Shown here: in pieces, positions 50,047 to 62,425 of the stretch | Layout: each line of letters starts with the position of its first letter | Numbering within the stretch: the stretch's first letter is position 1 | Origin: Malachius bipustulatus | Lineage: Eukaryota > Arthropoda > Insecta > Coleoptera > Melyridae | Length of the DNA stretch: 64,000 bases | NCBI GenBank assembly: GCA_910589415.1 | Contig: OU342634.1 | Coordinates: 24,797,144 to 24,861,143 of the forward strand | Direction of reading: 5' to 3' | Program-made: the position numbers and the translations under genes | The notes under the pieces: generated by a model | Databases searched by the model: none | Told to the model about the DNA's origin: nothing | What the model saw: only the letters and a program-made list of their open reading frames with translations

Positions 50047-53000
50047 TTACTCGAGTCGTGCTTTGTAGCTGCCCTTCCAGATCTCGGCGAGGGCGACCGC
50101 CGAGTGGAACCGGTGGAATATACACAGGGGTAAGCAGACGCGCTGGACAATCGCCCAGGCCAGGAACCCGTAGAATTCCAATTGGACCGGATTGGCCTCC
50201 ACTTTCTGCACCTCGAACGTGTATATTATCCACATGGTCACGTTGCAGATCAGCAAGAACGTCACCACCTGACGACCGGGCTTCGAACGGTCGTGCTCCG
50301 GCAGATGGACCCTGCGTCGAGATACGTCCGCTATGAATAGTAGCTGCAGAGTTACCTGAAAAAAATCAACTTACTTGAGCTTCTTACTTGCTATAGAAAT
50401 TTTTGTTATGTTGAAGTATTTATTTATACATTCTAAACTAATCTGAGGAACAATAATAGTAGACAAAACTTTTTGTTTAAAACTATCACAGGCTTTCAAT
50501 TTTGAAGGGTTTAAAAGTTATGTGGTCATTTTTTTCAGTTGTTTGAATCTAGAGATAAAGGCAGAGATGTTCTCAAAAGTTTCAGGTGGGATAATTTTTT
50601 CAAATTCAAACATTCAAGGACATTTCAAGAAAAATACACTTAAACTTAAATCTAGATGTTTATGGCAGAGAAGTTATTTCAAAAGTAAAGAGTAAACTTT
50701 AAAAACACTTCCTTCATTTGGGCCTCCTTCTTGGTCATCTTAGTTAATATTACAGAATTTTGGTGCCGTGACCAGGATGGCTGCGCTACAGAATTTTAAT
50801 GCTCGGATATTTTTCAATCAAGTCATTTGGGGCCTCTCCTTAGGTAATTTTAAATTGGGTTGTTACACTATAGTAAACAATTTTCAATTATTCTGAGGGA
50901 CAATAATAGGAAACCAAATATGTCAAATCTGACCAGTTTTGACAATTAGAAAATTTCAAATGTCCTCAATAGAGTACACCCTGAACTGGCAACTATGGCA
51001 AATAGCCAAATTGGCGACTTATCTATTCTATGAAACAATAATTTCGCATATACACTGATTAGGTTTGACAATCCTAGCAAGATTCCACAGAACCTCACAA
51101 AAAAAATCATTACCTACCTGCACTATTGCAAGAACTCCGGTGACCATAACCAACAGATTTGGTTCATTAGTGAAAGCGTTCAGATGTCCAGCGATCACAC
51201 TGAAAACTGCATACAAGAACAGACCGAAAGCGGACACTCTCAACAAGATATCGTTAAGATCGTTCTGCTCTTCTGTTTTGAACTTAAGTGATTGTACCCT
51301 GGAAAACGGAAAACATCGATCGTTTATCATTACACTTATTACAATAATCATTAATAAACAACTCACCGTATAAAGCCGATAATAATAGCAATAATGCTTA
51401 GCACCATCAGCACACAATGTGACACATCGGCGAGATAAATGGCGAGTAGACCAAAATCAGGATGTTGTATGAGAACGAAGAACAGAATAAGACAAATAAG
51501 CGATCCGACGAGCATCAACAAGCCGAAGAAGAGACCTTTCGAGGCCCCGACACAATCGACTCGGACTTGCTGGGCGTGAGCCATCGCTACAGCGCGACGG
51601 GAGAGCATTATCTCTAGACGGTGTTCCAGGTCTTCTTCGGTGATGTACCTGATAATAGGACAACAAACTTATAAATCTTTCTTCACTTGACCACAGATAA
51701 TCCTTTAACAGTAAGAGACTCACCTTGGATTCTGGCCTATATGTTTCCACATGACGTATATGACAGCAGCTCCGATCAAGGAGTACTCGATAATAAACGG
51801 AAAGAGATACGGAGCTGAATCCTTTACTATTGTCCCCATAATATTCACCCGGCCGCATGATGTAGTCCCGTTGATGACCTGCATTGTTGAATTGAAGGAC
51901 GTGTAAGCTTGCGGTGTGATATCGTCCATCAGCTCTGATCCGTTCAGGGCTTTAATGCCGGCTTCGATTATTGATTGTACTCCGGTGTCGATCCCTGACT
52001 GGACAACTGTTTCTGTATCTGCATCCCGTTCCTCGGCCACTATGGAAAGTTAATGACTTGTCTTATTTACTCAGAATAAGAGGATCGAGATTTGTAAGGT
52101 GCAGTTAATTAACAAGTTAAGTTATTGTGCAATTGTGTATGAAAATGGACGAACGCAAGACAAAGAAAGACAATCAGCAAGCATCTACGTATTATTATAT
52201 TAAAGTGAGAGGAAAGTACCATTAACGACATTGTTAGCTTCAAAATTATTAAAGCCTCCTCGGGGGTAAAAGGGAACTTGATTCGCTATAGGAGCCGCTG
52301 TCGAAGTGATCGCTCTCCACAGTTTAGAGGTAGTACTTTGTGTGGTTGTAAATGGTCTCGTGGTGAAGGTAGTTTGGACGTACTTCCAAGCTTTCGTCGG
52401 AAATGTCGGGTAAGTCGGAGGATTTGTGAATATTCCTATAACGATTAGTAATGTTAGGTAACGTACTGCATTAGATTAGTGGATAGGTGCAAGCATAAAG
52501 CATTTCAATATAAACAGTAACAATGCATGCGAGAATACAAAAAAGAAGGAAGAAAATTAAACAGTTGGTTTGTATAATAATCAGCAACTATGGCACAAGT
52601 CACAAGTATTTTTTCTTTTATTAAAGCATGAACGCTATACGTCACTTTTGACATGGCAAAATATATTTTTAGGTTATTTAACACGTTCACTGCGGTACGA
52701 GTCATATATGTCTCGTGTCGCACTGTACCTCGGTGCGGAGTATAATATCATGCAAACGTTGTTATGGGTGGATGCGATAATTTCGTCAATTTTTGTCTGT
52801 TTTGATCAGGACAAGCAGCAATCAATTTAGCTAAACGTACTCTAGTATATGCTATAAAACTGTACCAGATATATTTGCCTCGTTCCGCCTGTAGTTACAG
52901 TTTTTGACACTACTTGCGTTACGAGTCAAATATGACTCGTGATGCTCGTGCCTTAGTCGCGTTTGAAACCAGCAAGAAAACTTGTACATACAGATAACTG

Positions 53001-56000
53001 TATCGACGGACCGCCAAGTTTAGTAATTTAGTGAATTTCTGTGAACTAGTACAGCTTTTCATCAACAGAGTGCCTGAAATATTAACTTATTTTATAGCAG
53101 AATAGATTTGCTTTGGAAGTGAAGTGATAATTCTAGAGCTATTTCGTGACTTTTTTGATCTGTGGGTGTTTATATTGAATTTGTTTCTACATTGGATTAA
53201 CAATTTTGTGAAAAGGTTTCATAATAGTTACAATGTACTCCAACAGAACAAAGTTTATTGTTAATTCAGTTCTATCTCTACGCAATGCATCAGACTCCAG
53301 CGATTCCAATGATGATGTTGATTCGGACGACTCAGTTATGGATAAAAATTATCAGCCATCATGAGATAGTTCTGAAACGTCGAGTGTAGAAATTGAATAT
53401 GGAAAATCAAGGTTTTGATGAAAATCTCGACAAACCAAATTAAAATCTTGATAAAGTAGAGGACGGTCAGGCAAATAAATCAATATGGACCGATGTAAGT
53501 GCTTCAAATGTCTTAAACTTTCCGACATTTAGTGAAGGAGAAATATATACAGGGTGTATCTAAATAACACCGAAAAAAATTAAGGGGTGATTCGTGATGA
53601 AAATTAAGGGGGGTATTTGGTATAGAATTTTTCGAAAAAACTCTCCCCGAAAAAGTTACACCCCTCCGAAGAATTAAAAAAAAATTTGTTGTTGTTGCAA
53701 CTGTCAAAGACTAATATTCAGTGACCACTGAAGAAAGAGTTCACACTAATCGTATCATAATCATAAAGTTCACGATGTCACGGGAGGTCGTAAATCATGA
53801 ACATGACAACGAGTCATACATGACTCGTCTCGCGCTTGATCAACGAGATACATATGACTCGTTCTGCCAAATACAAAGGTCTACAAAAAGCGGTCCCGCA
53901 GTGAACGTGTTAACCGCTAAAGTATGCGTATGGTAACAAAATGTTACCAGATATCTTCTCAGATTTATAAATTGCAAACACTCATGGCACCTTTCATTAA
54001 TAAGGTACTTCATTATCTTTCAACATAACCTATACCTCACCTATTAATAATGATTCCACTAAAGCATGTCACTTTTGACATATAGGTATAAAAATTAATT
54101 TAAAGGTTATTTCATCCTAAAATGTAGAAGCGATATTTTGAGTCTTTCAAACATTCAAAACATTTTTTTACATTCACCGCTGCTTTTGGAAGTGCAACCG
54201 TAGAGCTAGGAGCTACTAAATCGAAGCGTCAATAAACTTAAAAAAAAAACATAAATGTTTTTCACACGCAGATGACTAGAAACCGATAAGAACTTGATGG
54301 ATAGGTCATCTTGTCAAGTTTTCTCTCACCAGGAATCGGGTAAAACAAAATAGCTGTAAATTTAGTGGGCGAGTTAGCTCCAAGGCTGTACTGTACTGAC
54401 AATAGCAACAGATTACACTTTTAGGGCCATTACGATCCAACTTAAAATTGAGATTTCTACTGAAGTGGCAAACTCATTTTGTAGGTTATTGACCTTAAAA
54501 CGTAGGACGATGTTATATCTAATATCTACGTTAACTTCGATTACCCTGGAGTTAACACGTTTACTAAATTCATGGTCATATAATTTCGTTGAAATTTCAG
54601 GGGAATAACCCAACAATAAATGACAAAATTACCTGTTCACCAGGTTCTAATCAGTGAAATCAATGTGACCAATTCTGGTGAAGGTGAAATACAATAATTA
54701 TGTCAAATCTCCATTACTTGTTCTGTCAATTCTGTCATGATGATAATTAAAAGTGCCTTATAATGTACAGCAAAACAGCCGCTTTACCCTGCCACCAGCT
54801 AATTTAATAAACGGCCTAATTTATAACTTATAAGGTAGGCAGAAAGACAGACGATAGACAGATCTGATAAGTCAGACAGACATCCAACTTACGTCTGGTG
54901 GTGGTCGTGGGGAAAGTGCGAGTGAAGCCGGCCAGCGTGGTGGTCGCAACACGGTTTGTGACCCTGAAGAGATCCCTCAGGGGCGAAACGGTGGTGGTCG
55001 GAATGGTCAGTACTCCGGCCGTGCTTATGGGCAAAACGTCCGGCACACGGACGTGCGTGTGCAAGATGGTCGGCGCATTGCGCAAGGTGTGCTGGACGAC
55101 ACTCTCTGCAAGGCCAATGTTTGTATGTACAAATTACTAGGTGCATTGTTAACGAGCAAAGCGATACCATTGTTGTCATGTTGACTGTAATTTCTAATAA
55201 GTAGGTACGTCATTCTGAGACATTGATATTTATGTGCGCATTACTATTATAGTCTCAGTAAATAGAACTCTAAAAATTATGGTTTATCATACAAAAGGGT
55301 GAACTTTTCAAGGCTACAGAAAAATTATGTACAAAAATTTGACATATTATTTCATTTTGAGAGAGTTTTTTTTCTTGTGATAACAACCAGATTGTTTTCC
55401 AGATCTATAAATAAATATGGGTATGGGTTATGATAGCAGGGATAGGAGATCTGTTTACATATAATTTTATAAAGTCAGGTTATAAACATTGTTCTTCTTT
55501 GTTCGCGTGGATTCTGACCTGTTGGAATCAGTCATACCTATAATGGAACGTACGAGAGCTGCAGTTGATGTTTCCAGAATAACTCTAGAATCCATTATTG
55601 AGGCTTTCACATGCCTCAGCAGTTCTGTGCATAGTCAGTATAGTTTGGGATGTTATGAAAAACAGCCAAGTTGGAGAGTTAAGAGACAGAAGGCTAGTAA
55701 ATGAATAATAGTGGAATTGGTTGTATGAGCAAGAGAAAACTGGTGAGTCCAGAATCAGTTACACGAGAGTTCAGCTGTATTTAATAAAGAGTATTCAGCA
55801 TCAGCAGTGTGATTAAAAAGAAGAAGTGGGAAATTTATTTCGAGGTTAATGTTGATTATTATTTTAAATACAGACTGAAAATATATAGATTTTGTTATCA
55901 ACTACCTACTGTAAAAAATTATAAGAGAATATTGACACTTAAATTATGAATTGCTCAGGCCATAGTTAACTTAAAAATACTGTTTGAAGTTTGAACTGTT

Positions 56001-59000
56001 TGCGAGCTAGAATATGACAAATAAGATCTTCGCCATCTGTCAGTAAAACGTCAATGAAGTGTGGCCATCTTTTGCAATTCAGTAGATTTGCTTCTATAAA
56101 AACGTCACCAAAGTTAAATATTCTTTTCGCCTGTCAATTTTGACTTTTAGTTTTATACAACCGTAACAACTAATCAGTGTTGCCACTTGTTCAAAATTTA
56201 ATAACCTAAAACGTGCATGAAAAACACTACTTCATTCTATTCTATGTATTGTATTTAACATTAATAATGGTGAAACGATTGGTGATATTATTAGTTCATG
56301 CAGATTCTTTCACAAAAGATGGCACTACAGTACCGGGTACTGGCACTTTAAAAGAAATGTCAGTCAACATGTCATCAGAAACATTTTAAGGATTATCTCA
56401 TTTATTAATATAAAGCTACATTAATATGAGTTTTCAAAAAATGATGTAAAGGTTGTGTTTTTTCAGTCGGTATTCATGTTATTAATATTAATTAGGACAT
56501 TATAAGCAAGAGGTGCATGTCACCGACCTAAAATAACACACCCTTTTTAAAACTGCAAAAAAGCCCACAATGATGAAATGATGGGAAACAAAACAGGGGC
56601 ATACCTGCTATTTGAGGGACCCCGGCAGTGATGCCGGTGTGATTGAAGAACTTTTTGTGGTACAGGGTGACTTCGTTTATGTACTCGAGCACTAAAGTTC
56701 TTATCCAGACACAAATGTTTGTCGCTACCACATGCATCAAACCAAAACGAGCTATCACTTTAAATCGATGGATATTTAACTGAAAACATTAATTTCGTTT
56801 ATATAAAATAATTAAAAAAGAATTTAAAAAGGTAGGTACATAAACAGATTATAAGTAAAAGAAGTAAAAGTAAACAAAGAAGACCTGATAAAACTTACTC
56901 GTGAATTCATGAAAATAAAATACATCTGCATGAAAGTGAACACCATCTGCAAGACCGGATTAACACCTTGCAGGATCATGTAGCAGGGCGAAGTGAACGG
57001 TATCTCAAAAAACGAACCAAACTCTAATCCGTTATATATCATCGTCCCCAATCCGAAAGCTGCAACAAACAATCAATAAATCAATCCACACCAATAAGGC
57101 ATCAAACGTATATATTATGTTTACAAATTCAACTATTACCGACTTTTGCCATAGACAACAAATAAAAACTGAAGACAAACTCGTTTGTCCTCCAGTAGAT
57201 TCCACCACCCGATTCCACCGAAACGTACCGATAGCTCCGATCCTCAGGAAAAAGCTGCCGTAGCTCTGGTCGCTCTGCGTCGTCTTCCTCTTGCGTCTAG
57301 GTCTGGCGACGTTACCGGCCTCGACATCGCAGCCCTGGGTGCAGGGAGTGGACGGCGTCGGCGGCAGGGGGGCCGGCGGGGCCGCGGGGGGCGGCTGCTG
57401 TTCCTGCGGAGCAAGAGGGGCGTCAGATAAGGCGCCTAGCTCGGCGACGGGCACCGGCACGTCCACCACCCCCTCCGAGTTGCGCCGGTACGTCGTGCTC
57501 TACACCCCCACAATAACAATAACTGAATAACGATAATGTAACCAACTCAAGAGGAAAAAATTGAGCAATTAATGGAAGCGTTATCGTGCTACGTGTGCTT
57601 ATCGTTAACAATAACGAGCCTACATTTGTTAGTTAGTTAGTATTAATGCTCTCGTTTCGATTAGTATGAAATTTTTGAGGTTTTTGCTCTACTTACTCAT
57701 AGTTGCCAGTTTGTCGGATTTGGAGATTACACACAACAGATTACAGAACAAGGCTTCTTTTTTAGTAACTATTTAGTTATCCAATAAGGGATTCAAAATT
57801 AATTTTCAGATGTATGACTTATATTTGAACTACTTTTAACGACCGCTCGAGTTTGAAGCTTTACAAACAGCACTCAACAAAAAAACTGAGAAATTTTAAT
57901 TTAGGAGCCCCTACAACTGTTTATTAGTTACATTGAAAAGAGGAGAGGACATAAATTTACTTAACAGTGTCAGCTGTCAATTTAACTGTCGTACATATTT
58001 TTCTAACCTCAAAGTAATTGACCTTTAAAGTGACAGTGACACTATACATCAATAAGCTTCTATATAGGTTATAAAAATATATAGGAGTTACGGTTAAGGG
58101 GTTGATACAAGTAAGGTAACATTTTCAATCGATGTTCAACTTGAAAAAAGTGGTGGGAGAACAATTATAACACAACCTGGCAACATATTAAGTATCTTAA
58201 GTATTCCCGGTTGCATATTAATGATGTTTGACACCTAAATGTCACTTTAATGCTCTTTTCTTATTATTTGTCGTTATTTAACTACTTTATTGGTAGGTAC
58301 TATCACTATGTTTCAGTTGTCAATTTGTCTGTAGGACTATCTGAATATGTAATTTAATTTGAAAGGTGACATATATTTGACATTCTTTCAAATTTCATTA
58401 ATGGTGTATTAATTCAAACTTATAGCAGGTGTACAGACTGTTCTTAAACTTCTGCAAAATACTTTGGGTGATTATTCCAGAACTGATTTTTATCAAAAAA
58501 GTTTACACTGTCATTTTACATCAATGTCACTTTTAACAATGAAGAGCTCTTCTTACACATATAACTGAAACCGTACCTGCTTATTATTCATCTCTTGCAG
58601 AAAACTGATTTTTTCAAGAACCAAAACCAATAATTTTTAAATCTGAACATTCAAATGAAGATTTTTTTAAAGATTAGAGAATTAATAAGCGATGTTAATT
58701 ATTGAGGTACGGGCAGCTGAGTCTCACCTGGATTAATGGTGCCCTTTGCTGCACAATGTCACGCATCTTACGGGGAAACTTCTCCCTCTATACGCACGCA
58801 CAACAAGCCCGACAACGCAAAAACAACCCAAACTTAATCAACATCAACAAAAAATAAAGAAAAAAAAATAGATAAGATATATAAAAACACAGGCAAACTT
58901 AATACACGAAATCAAAAATCAAAACATCGACAACCCTCACAACTATCTGTACTTAATTATTGTTATTATTATAAAGGGAGTGGTAGGCTTCCAAAAGATG

Positions 59001-59709
59001 TATATTTTAATAAGACTTTTTTTTGATGGATACGCTTTCTAGACTTCATCCTAACTGCAATTAATGCTTCATTACTGCAACCTTTGTATCAGATCCAACT
59101 TGAATCTGTCTTATAAAGTCTTATTAAAATATAATAAAATTGTTAAAATAATAATTATTAGGTAGATTAGGTTCAAAACTACGCTATATAATAAATCTAC
59201 TCATACTGGTACTAGTATTATTAGTACTGAAATACTATCACTATCACTATCACACTATCACTATTACTACTCAAACTTAACCCACCTTTTCTTGTTTTTT
59301 CGTTTTCTTATCTTTGTCCTTCTCTTTCTCCTTATCCTTCTCCTTTTTCTCCTTCTTAAGCTTCTCCTTCTCCTCTTTCTTCTTCTTCTCGTCTTCCTTC
59401 TTTTTCCTCTCCTCCTCCTTTTTCCTCTCCTTTTCCTTCTCCTTGGCCTGCTTCTTCTGCAGGGCTTTGTCCTGTTTCGGTTTCACAGGAGGAGTTTCGT
59501 TGCCTCCCGAGCAACAGGTGCTCTCCTGGAGGAGGAAGCAGAAGACGTAAAGGAGGAAAAGGATGCTCATGCCATAGAGGTAGGTGAAGAAGCCCTCATA
59601 ATAGAATAAGGGGATATTGTGGGTTACGACGTCCGATATCACGTACGCCACGCAGACTACTACGAGGAGTTTGGCGTAGACGAAACTCATTATTATGAAA
59701 AGGGAGGTC
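50047..59709 (-). CDS. Otopetrin-family proton channel, N-terminal exon(s) missing
   Basis: The coding exons in order are 59709-59286, 58787-58728, 57499-57229, 57059-56899, 56779-56605, 55105-54893, 52435-52220, 52039-51724, 51648-51367, 51298-51118 and 50355-50047. All junctions are GT-AG, phases agree, and they join to 868 residues with a stop. Family signatures are 'FYYEGFFTYLYGMSILFLLY' (TM2), 'AFGLGTMIYNGLEFGSFFEI' (TM3), 'APYLFPFIIEYSLIGAAVIY' (TM6) and the C-terminal half with TM7-12. The last helix region is 'FLAWAIVQRVCLPLCIFHRF'. Otopetrins are dimeric proton-selective channels of the plasma membrane; in insects they act in acid sensing. The cytoplasmic TM2-TM3 loop is unusually long: 75 residues of almost only Lys and Glu, then a Pro-rich stretch. 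The extracellular TM5-TM6 loop is about 240 residues and Thr-rich. The first exon shown begins at an acceptor, so the ATG at 59690 is probably not the true start. Confidence 0.92.
50356..51117. other. Otopetrin last intron
   Basis: AT-rich, with no extra exon recognised. 'ggacaataatag' and 'ttggggcctc' blocks recur within it (50448 and 50890; 50726 and 50828), suggesting a diverged internal duplication of about 400 bases. Confidence 0.4.
52678..53912. mobile_element. piggyBac-type element, internally deleted
   Basis: The ends are 'ttaacacgttcactgcgg' (52678) and 'ccgcagtgaacgtgttaa' (ending 53912). They are inverted and flanked by TTAA, the piggyBac target. Inside the ends, palindromes of the type 'acgagtcatacatgactcgt' recur (about 52696, 52920, 53810 and 53850). 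A short frame from 53233 ('MYSNRTKF...SDDSVMDKNYQP') with an early stop looks like the acidic N-terminus of a piggyBac transposase. The rest is missing, so the copy cannot move by itself. It lies in an intron of the otopetrin gene. Confidence 0.7.
53545..53720. repeat. 'tacagggtg' repeat inside the piggyBac-type element
   Basis: 'tatacagggtgtatctaaataac' (in part) starts a segment unlike its host element and resembles the ends seen at 2248 and 17740. It is probably a nested insertion. The right boundary is unclear. Confidence 0.4.
53913..54892. other. Otopetrin intron, unassigned
   Basis: No exon or repeat with clear ends was recognised. Short frames lack domain character. Confidence 0.4.
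55106..56604. other. Otopetrin intron, unassigned
   Basis: A 71-codon plus frame (55489-55704, 'MERTRAAVDVSRITLESIIEAF') is less AT-rich than its flanks and may be a repeat relic. It has no splice support. No further otopetrin exon was seen. Confidence 0.35.
57500..58727. other. Otopetrin intron
   Basis: AT-rich intron. No additional exon or element was recognised. Confidence 0.4.
59215..59276. repeat. (ctatca)n microsatellite
   Basis: An imperfect tandem of 'ctatca' at about 59232-59266 lies 20 bases beyond the splice donor of the first visible otopetrin exon. Confidence 0.75.
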
Positions 59710-61247
59710 CTGAAAAGGAAAAAAACGGTAATTATTGATGCAGCGCCAGTGCTATTTCGTCCTGTTTAGGACTCGCATCCAGTAATCATCAGCAGTACCT
59801 ATACTACCAATATAATACTCTACTCGCAAAAGGCTTTTCTGCAAGTCGAAAGTAGTCTTATAATATCATGAAATGACAAATGACATTAAGGTTAAGACAC
59901 TCATCTATAGCAAGAACTGATAGTTTCCTAATTATTTAATTTCAAGAAAATGTAGCATCATATGTTCAGTAGCTACAATTTTATGACCTATAAAGCCTAC
60001 ATTAATTCAAAGATTTGTTGAGTTATTTATTTCCTACGCATTTTCTTGAAATCAGAGGGAGTGTAAGTTATATCTTATATTCAAAAGTTCCTTATATCAT
60101 ATCCCAACATTCCAAAATCTCTAATTAATAACTAACAAATTTAGCTGACTAAATGATTATAGATTAGGTAAATAATAGGTACATTATTATAGAATTGCAA
60201 AAACTAAAAAAGAAGAAACGAACTTAACCTAACCTTTAAATGACGTACTATGGCGTAACGTCATAATGTATTGAAAGCTGGCAAACTTGCACGTCAGTGT
60301 TTGAACGCCTACAATTCCGTAATACTACGCAAGCGCGTTACACGTTTTCCCGAAGTGTTTTGACTGTGACTTTATTTATAAGTTGATTTTTTGACATTAT
60401 GGAGATGATCACAAACTGATAAGAATTCGGTGGACAGAACATCAAAGAGATCAAAAAAGATTTTAGGAGTATTAACAATGAGGTTCGTAAAATGCGTGTA
60501 GTTTTACGAAATGATCACTTGGTACTTCAGAACCAATCAGAATTGTTAAATTTTGTATAAAACTACGAACTGTCATGATTTCCTAAAACTACATGGCTTT
60601 TACGAATTTCGTGAATACCCCTTTTAAAAGGAACACAGCTTGAAAATGACATGAACGTTAAAGAAAGTCGTGAAATTTTGGATGCGTTCCGATTGTGCGT
60701 TCAGCTACTAAAAAATATATAAAACCGCTCCACCTAATTGCGGCGAACTTAATTTCATTTGAACCCGGATCGCACAAGCAGACTGTGTTTAAAAACGGAT
60801 TTGCATTTGCGATAGAGTATACAGAGGATCAGGAATGCGGAGGCCTAGAACGAGCGTTAATCAGGGAAATAAAATATTTACTTTTCCGACTGATGAAATC
60901 TGCTTCGTTTTCGTCCGCTGAAATCTTTCTATACCCTACCTCGATGAAACTGAGGTGAATTTCGGCGTGGATATTTCACGAGAGCCGGCGCTTTTTCCAC
61001 GTATTGGGTAGGTATAAATAAATGTATAATATGTAACCACTAAACTAACCACTCTTGGGATTTGTTGAATAATAAACCCTTCCTAACTTCAGTAGCTGTA
61101 GGTACTCCACTTATTAGGATTTTACAATTTGCAGGAAATACAGTTTACTCTTAACTTAATTAAAATATTTTATTTATTTTTATTTCAAGAGGGGGCAGAG
61201 TTCCTCCTTTATCGTTTTATCGTTTAGTAGATATAGTTAGGTTTATT
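59710..61247. other. Otopetrin upstream region, first exon not located
   Basis: The upstream part of the otopetrin gene must start here or further right. A patch at 60680-61010 is GC-richer and carries an 87-codon plus frame, but no minus-strand exon with a correct donor could be chosen with confidence. 60240-60370 has promoter-like features (CpG-rich for this region, 'atgacgttacg'). Confidence 0.35.
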
Positions 61248-61574
61248 AAAAAGCCAAAGTATACTCAACTGATCATAATAACACCGAAGGTAAGGTAGGT
61301 CTTATATGAGTGTAAGGACAATTAATAGCCTATCGATTGGAGTCGGGTTTTTCACCCATCGCCCTGACAGTTGTCAAGTCTGGAGCGCCTGAAAACCCAA
61401 ACAATGAGTTTTGACTCAGACAGCACCACACATCCAACCAGAGTTCCAAAAGCACGGACGGCCGTTTCGGTCTCATTAGACCTCGTTAGCGTATTATTAA
61501 TTGTCCTTATGCTCATAAGACCTACTTACCTACGGTGTTATTATGATCAGTTGAGTATACTTTGGCTTTTTAAC
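61248..61574. repeat. Inverted repeat with 80-base arms
   Basis: The left arm at 61248-61327 ('aagccaaagtatactcaact', 'gatcataataacacc', 'ggacaattaat') recurs inverted at 61492-61574 with small gaps. The spacer of about 165 bases is less AT-rich ('cggacggccgtttcgg'). No gene is evident; the 73-codon frame at 61371 spans spacer and arm. Confidence 0.8.
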
Positions 61575-61844
61575 GACTTAAACATTTTTTAAAACGATTT
61601 AAAACGAAAGCAGTAGGGAACCTGCATTACCGATACTAACGCTTACTAGGGTAGCGCATTCACTCGTTGACGTTTACTTAACAGGGTTATGTTTGAACAA
61701 CTGGATGTCAGATTTTTGACACATTTGATCACAGGCGTAGGTATCAAGTGGAAAAAAGCGAAGTTTGAAAAATGAAACAAAACAATCCCACACAGCACAG
61801 CAATATTTCAGAAATATTGCAGAAATATTGCACTGCAATATTTG

Positions 61845-62142
61845 AAATATTTCCGCAACATTGCACAACATCTCTGCAACGTTGCAGCAAGATTGCAGCA
61901 ACGTCTAAATGTCCAAAACTTGCAATATTTCAATGAAATATTGCAGCAAGATTTCAATGCAATATTGCAGCAAGATTTCAATGCAAGATTGCTGCAATAT
62001 TTCATTGAAATCTTGCTGCAATATTTCATTGAAATCTTGCTGCAATATTTCATTGAAATATTGCAAGTTTTGGACATTTAGTCGTTGCTGCAATCTTGCT
62101 GCAACGTTGCAGATGTTGTGCAATGTTTTGGAAATATTTTCG
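61845..62142. repeat. Near-perfect palindrome built of 24-base tandem units
   Basis: The arms at 61845-61990 and about 61993-62142 are inverted copies with essentially no spacer. Near the centre each arm consists of tandem 24-base units (left at about 61937-61984, core 'ttgcagcaagatttcaatg'; right at 61987-62060, core 'cttgctgcaatatttcatt'). Because of the symmetry, both strands carry open frames with nearly the same peptide, so these frames are not evidence of genes. The flanks from 61800 also contain 'aatattgcag' units. It would form a stem of about 140 base pairs as RNA or DNA. Confidence 0.9.
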
Positions 62143-62282
62143 AAATTTCTGCTTTATCTTTTGCATTTCAAAAGGACTAATAATGCACCACTAGTAATAT
62201 TAAGTGATTTAGTAAATGAATAGCCTATTAAATTTCATTAAAATATCCAGAGCGGTATTACAGATATTATGCAAAAATTATT

Positions 62283-62425
62283 TATTTTTAAAAACTTTAA
62301 CACCCTGTATCTCAAAAGTTAAGACTTTTAGGACATACGTCCTTATGAAGTTTTCTTCTTAAAATGGACCAAAAAATCACCCCCTTAAATATTGACATTC
62401 AATTACAAAACACCCTGTATACACA
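62283..62425. repeat. 'acaccctgtat' dispersed repeat
   Basis: This is bounded by 'aacaccctgtatctc' (62290) and 'aacaccctgtatac' (62410), with 'taggacatac' and 'tcaccccct' between. It resembles 39650-39735 and the right part of 17612-17650. Non-coding. Confidence 0.6.

Noticed and set aside
57185..57530. Plus-strand Gly/Arg-rich frames near 57.3 kb
   Set aside because: They oppose the Pro-rich otopetrin exon 57229-57499; the splice sites fit only the minus strand.
59292..59609. Plus-strand hydrophobic frames of 105 and 78 codons
   Set aside because: They are the reverse complement of the Lys/Glu-rich otopetrin exon, so they appear as Leu/Phe/Ser runs.
61797..62142. Regular 24-base repeats as a CRISPR array
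   Set aside because: The units are directly adjacent without unique spacers, invert at the centre, and the context is eukaryotic.
61808..62223. Open frames on both strands of the palindrome as genes
   Set aside because: They encode nearly the same Cys/Ile/Ser-rich peptide on both strands, which follows from the symmetry and lack of stops in the repeat unit.
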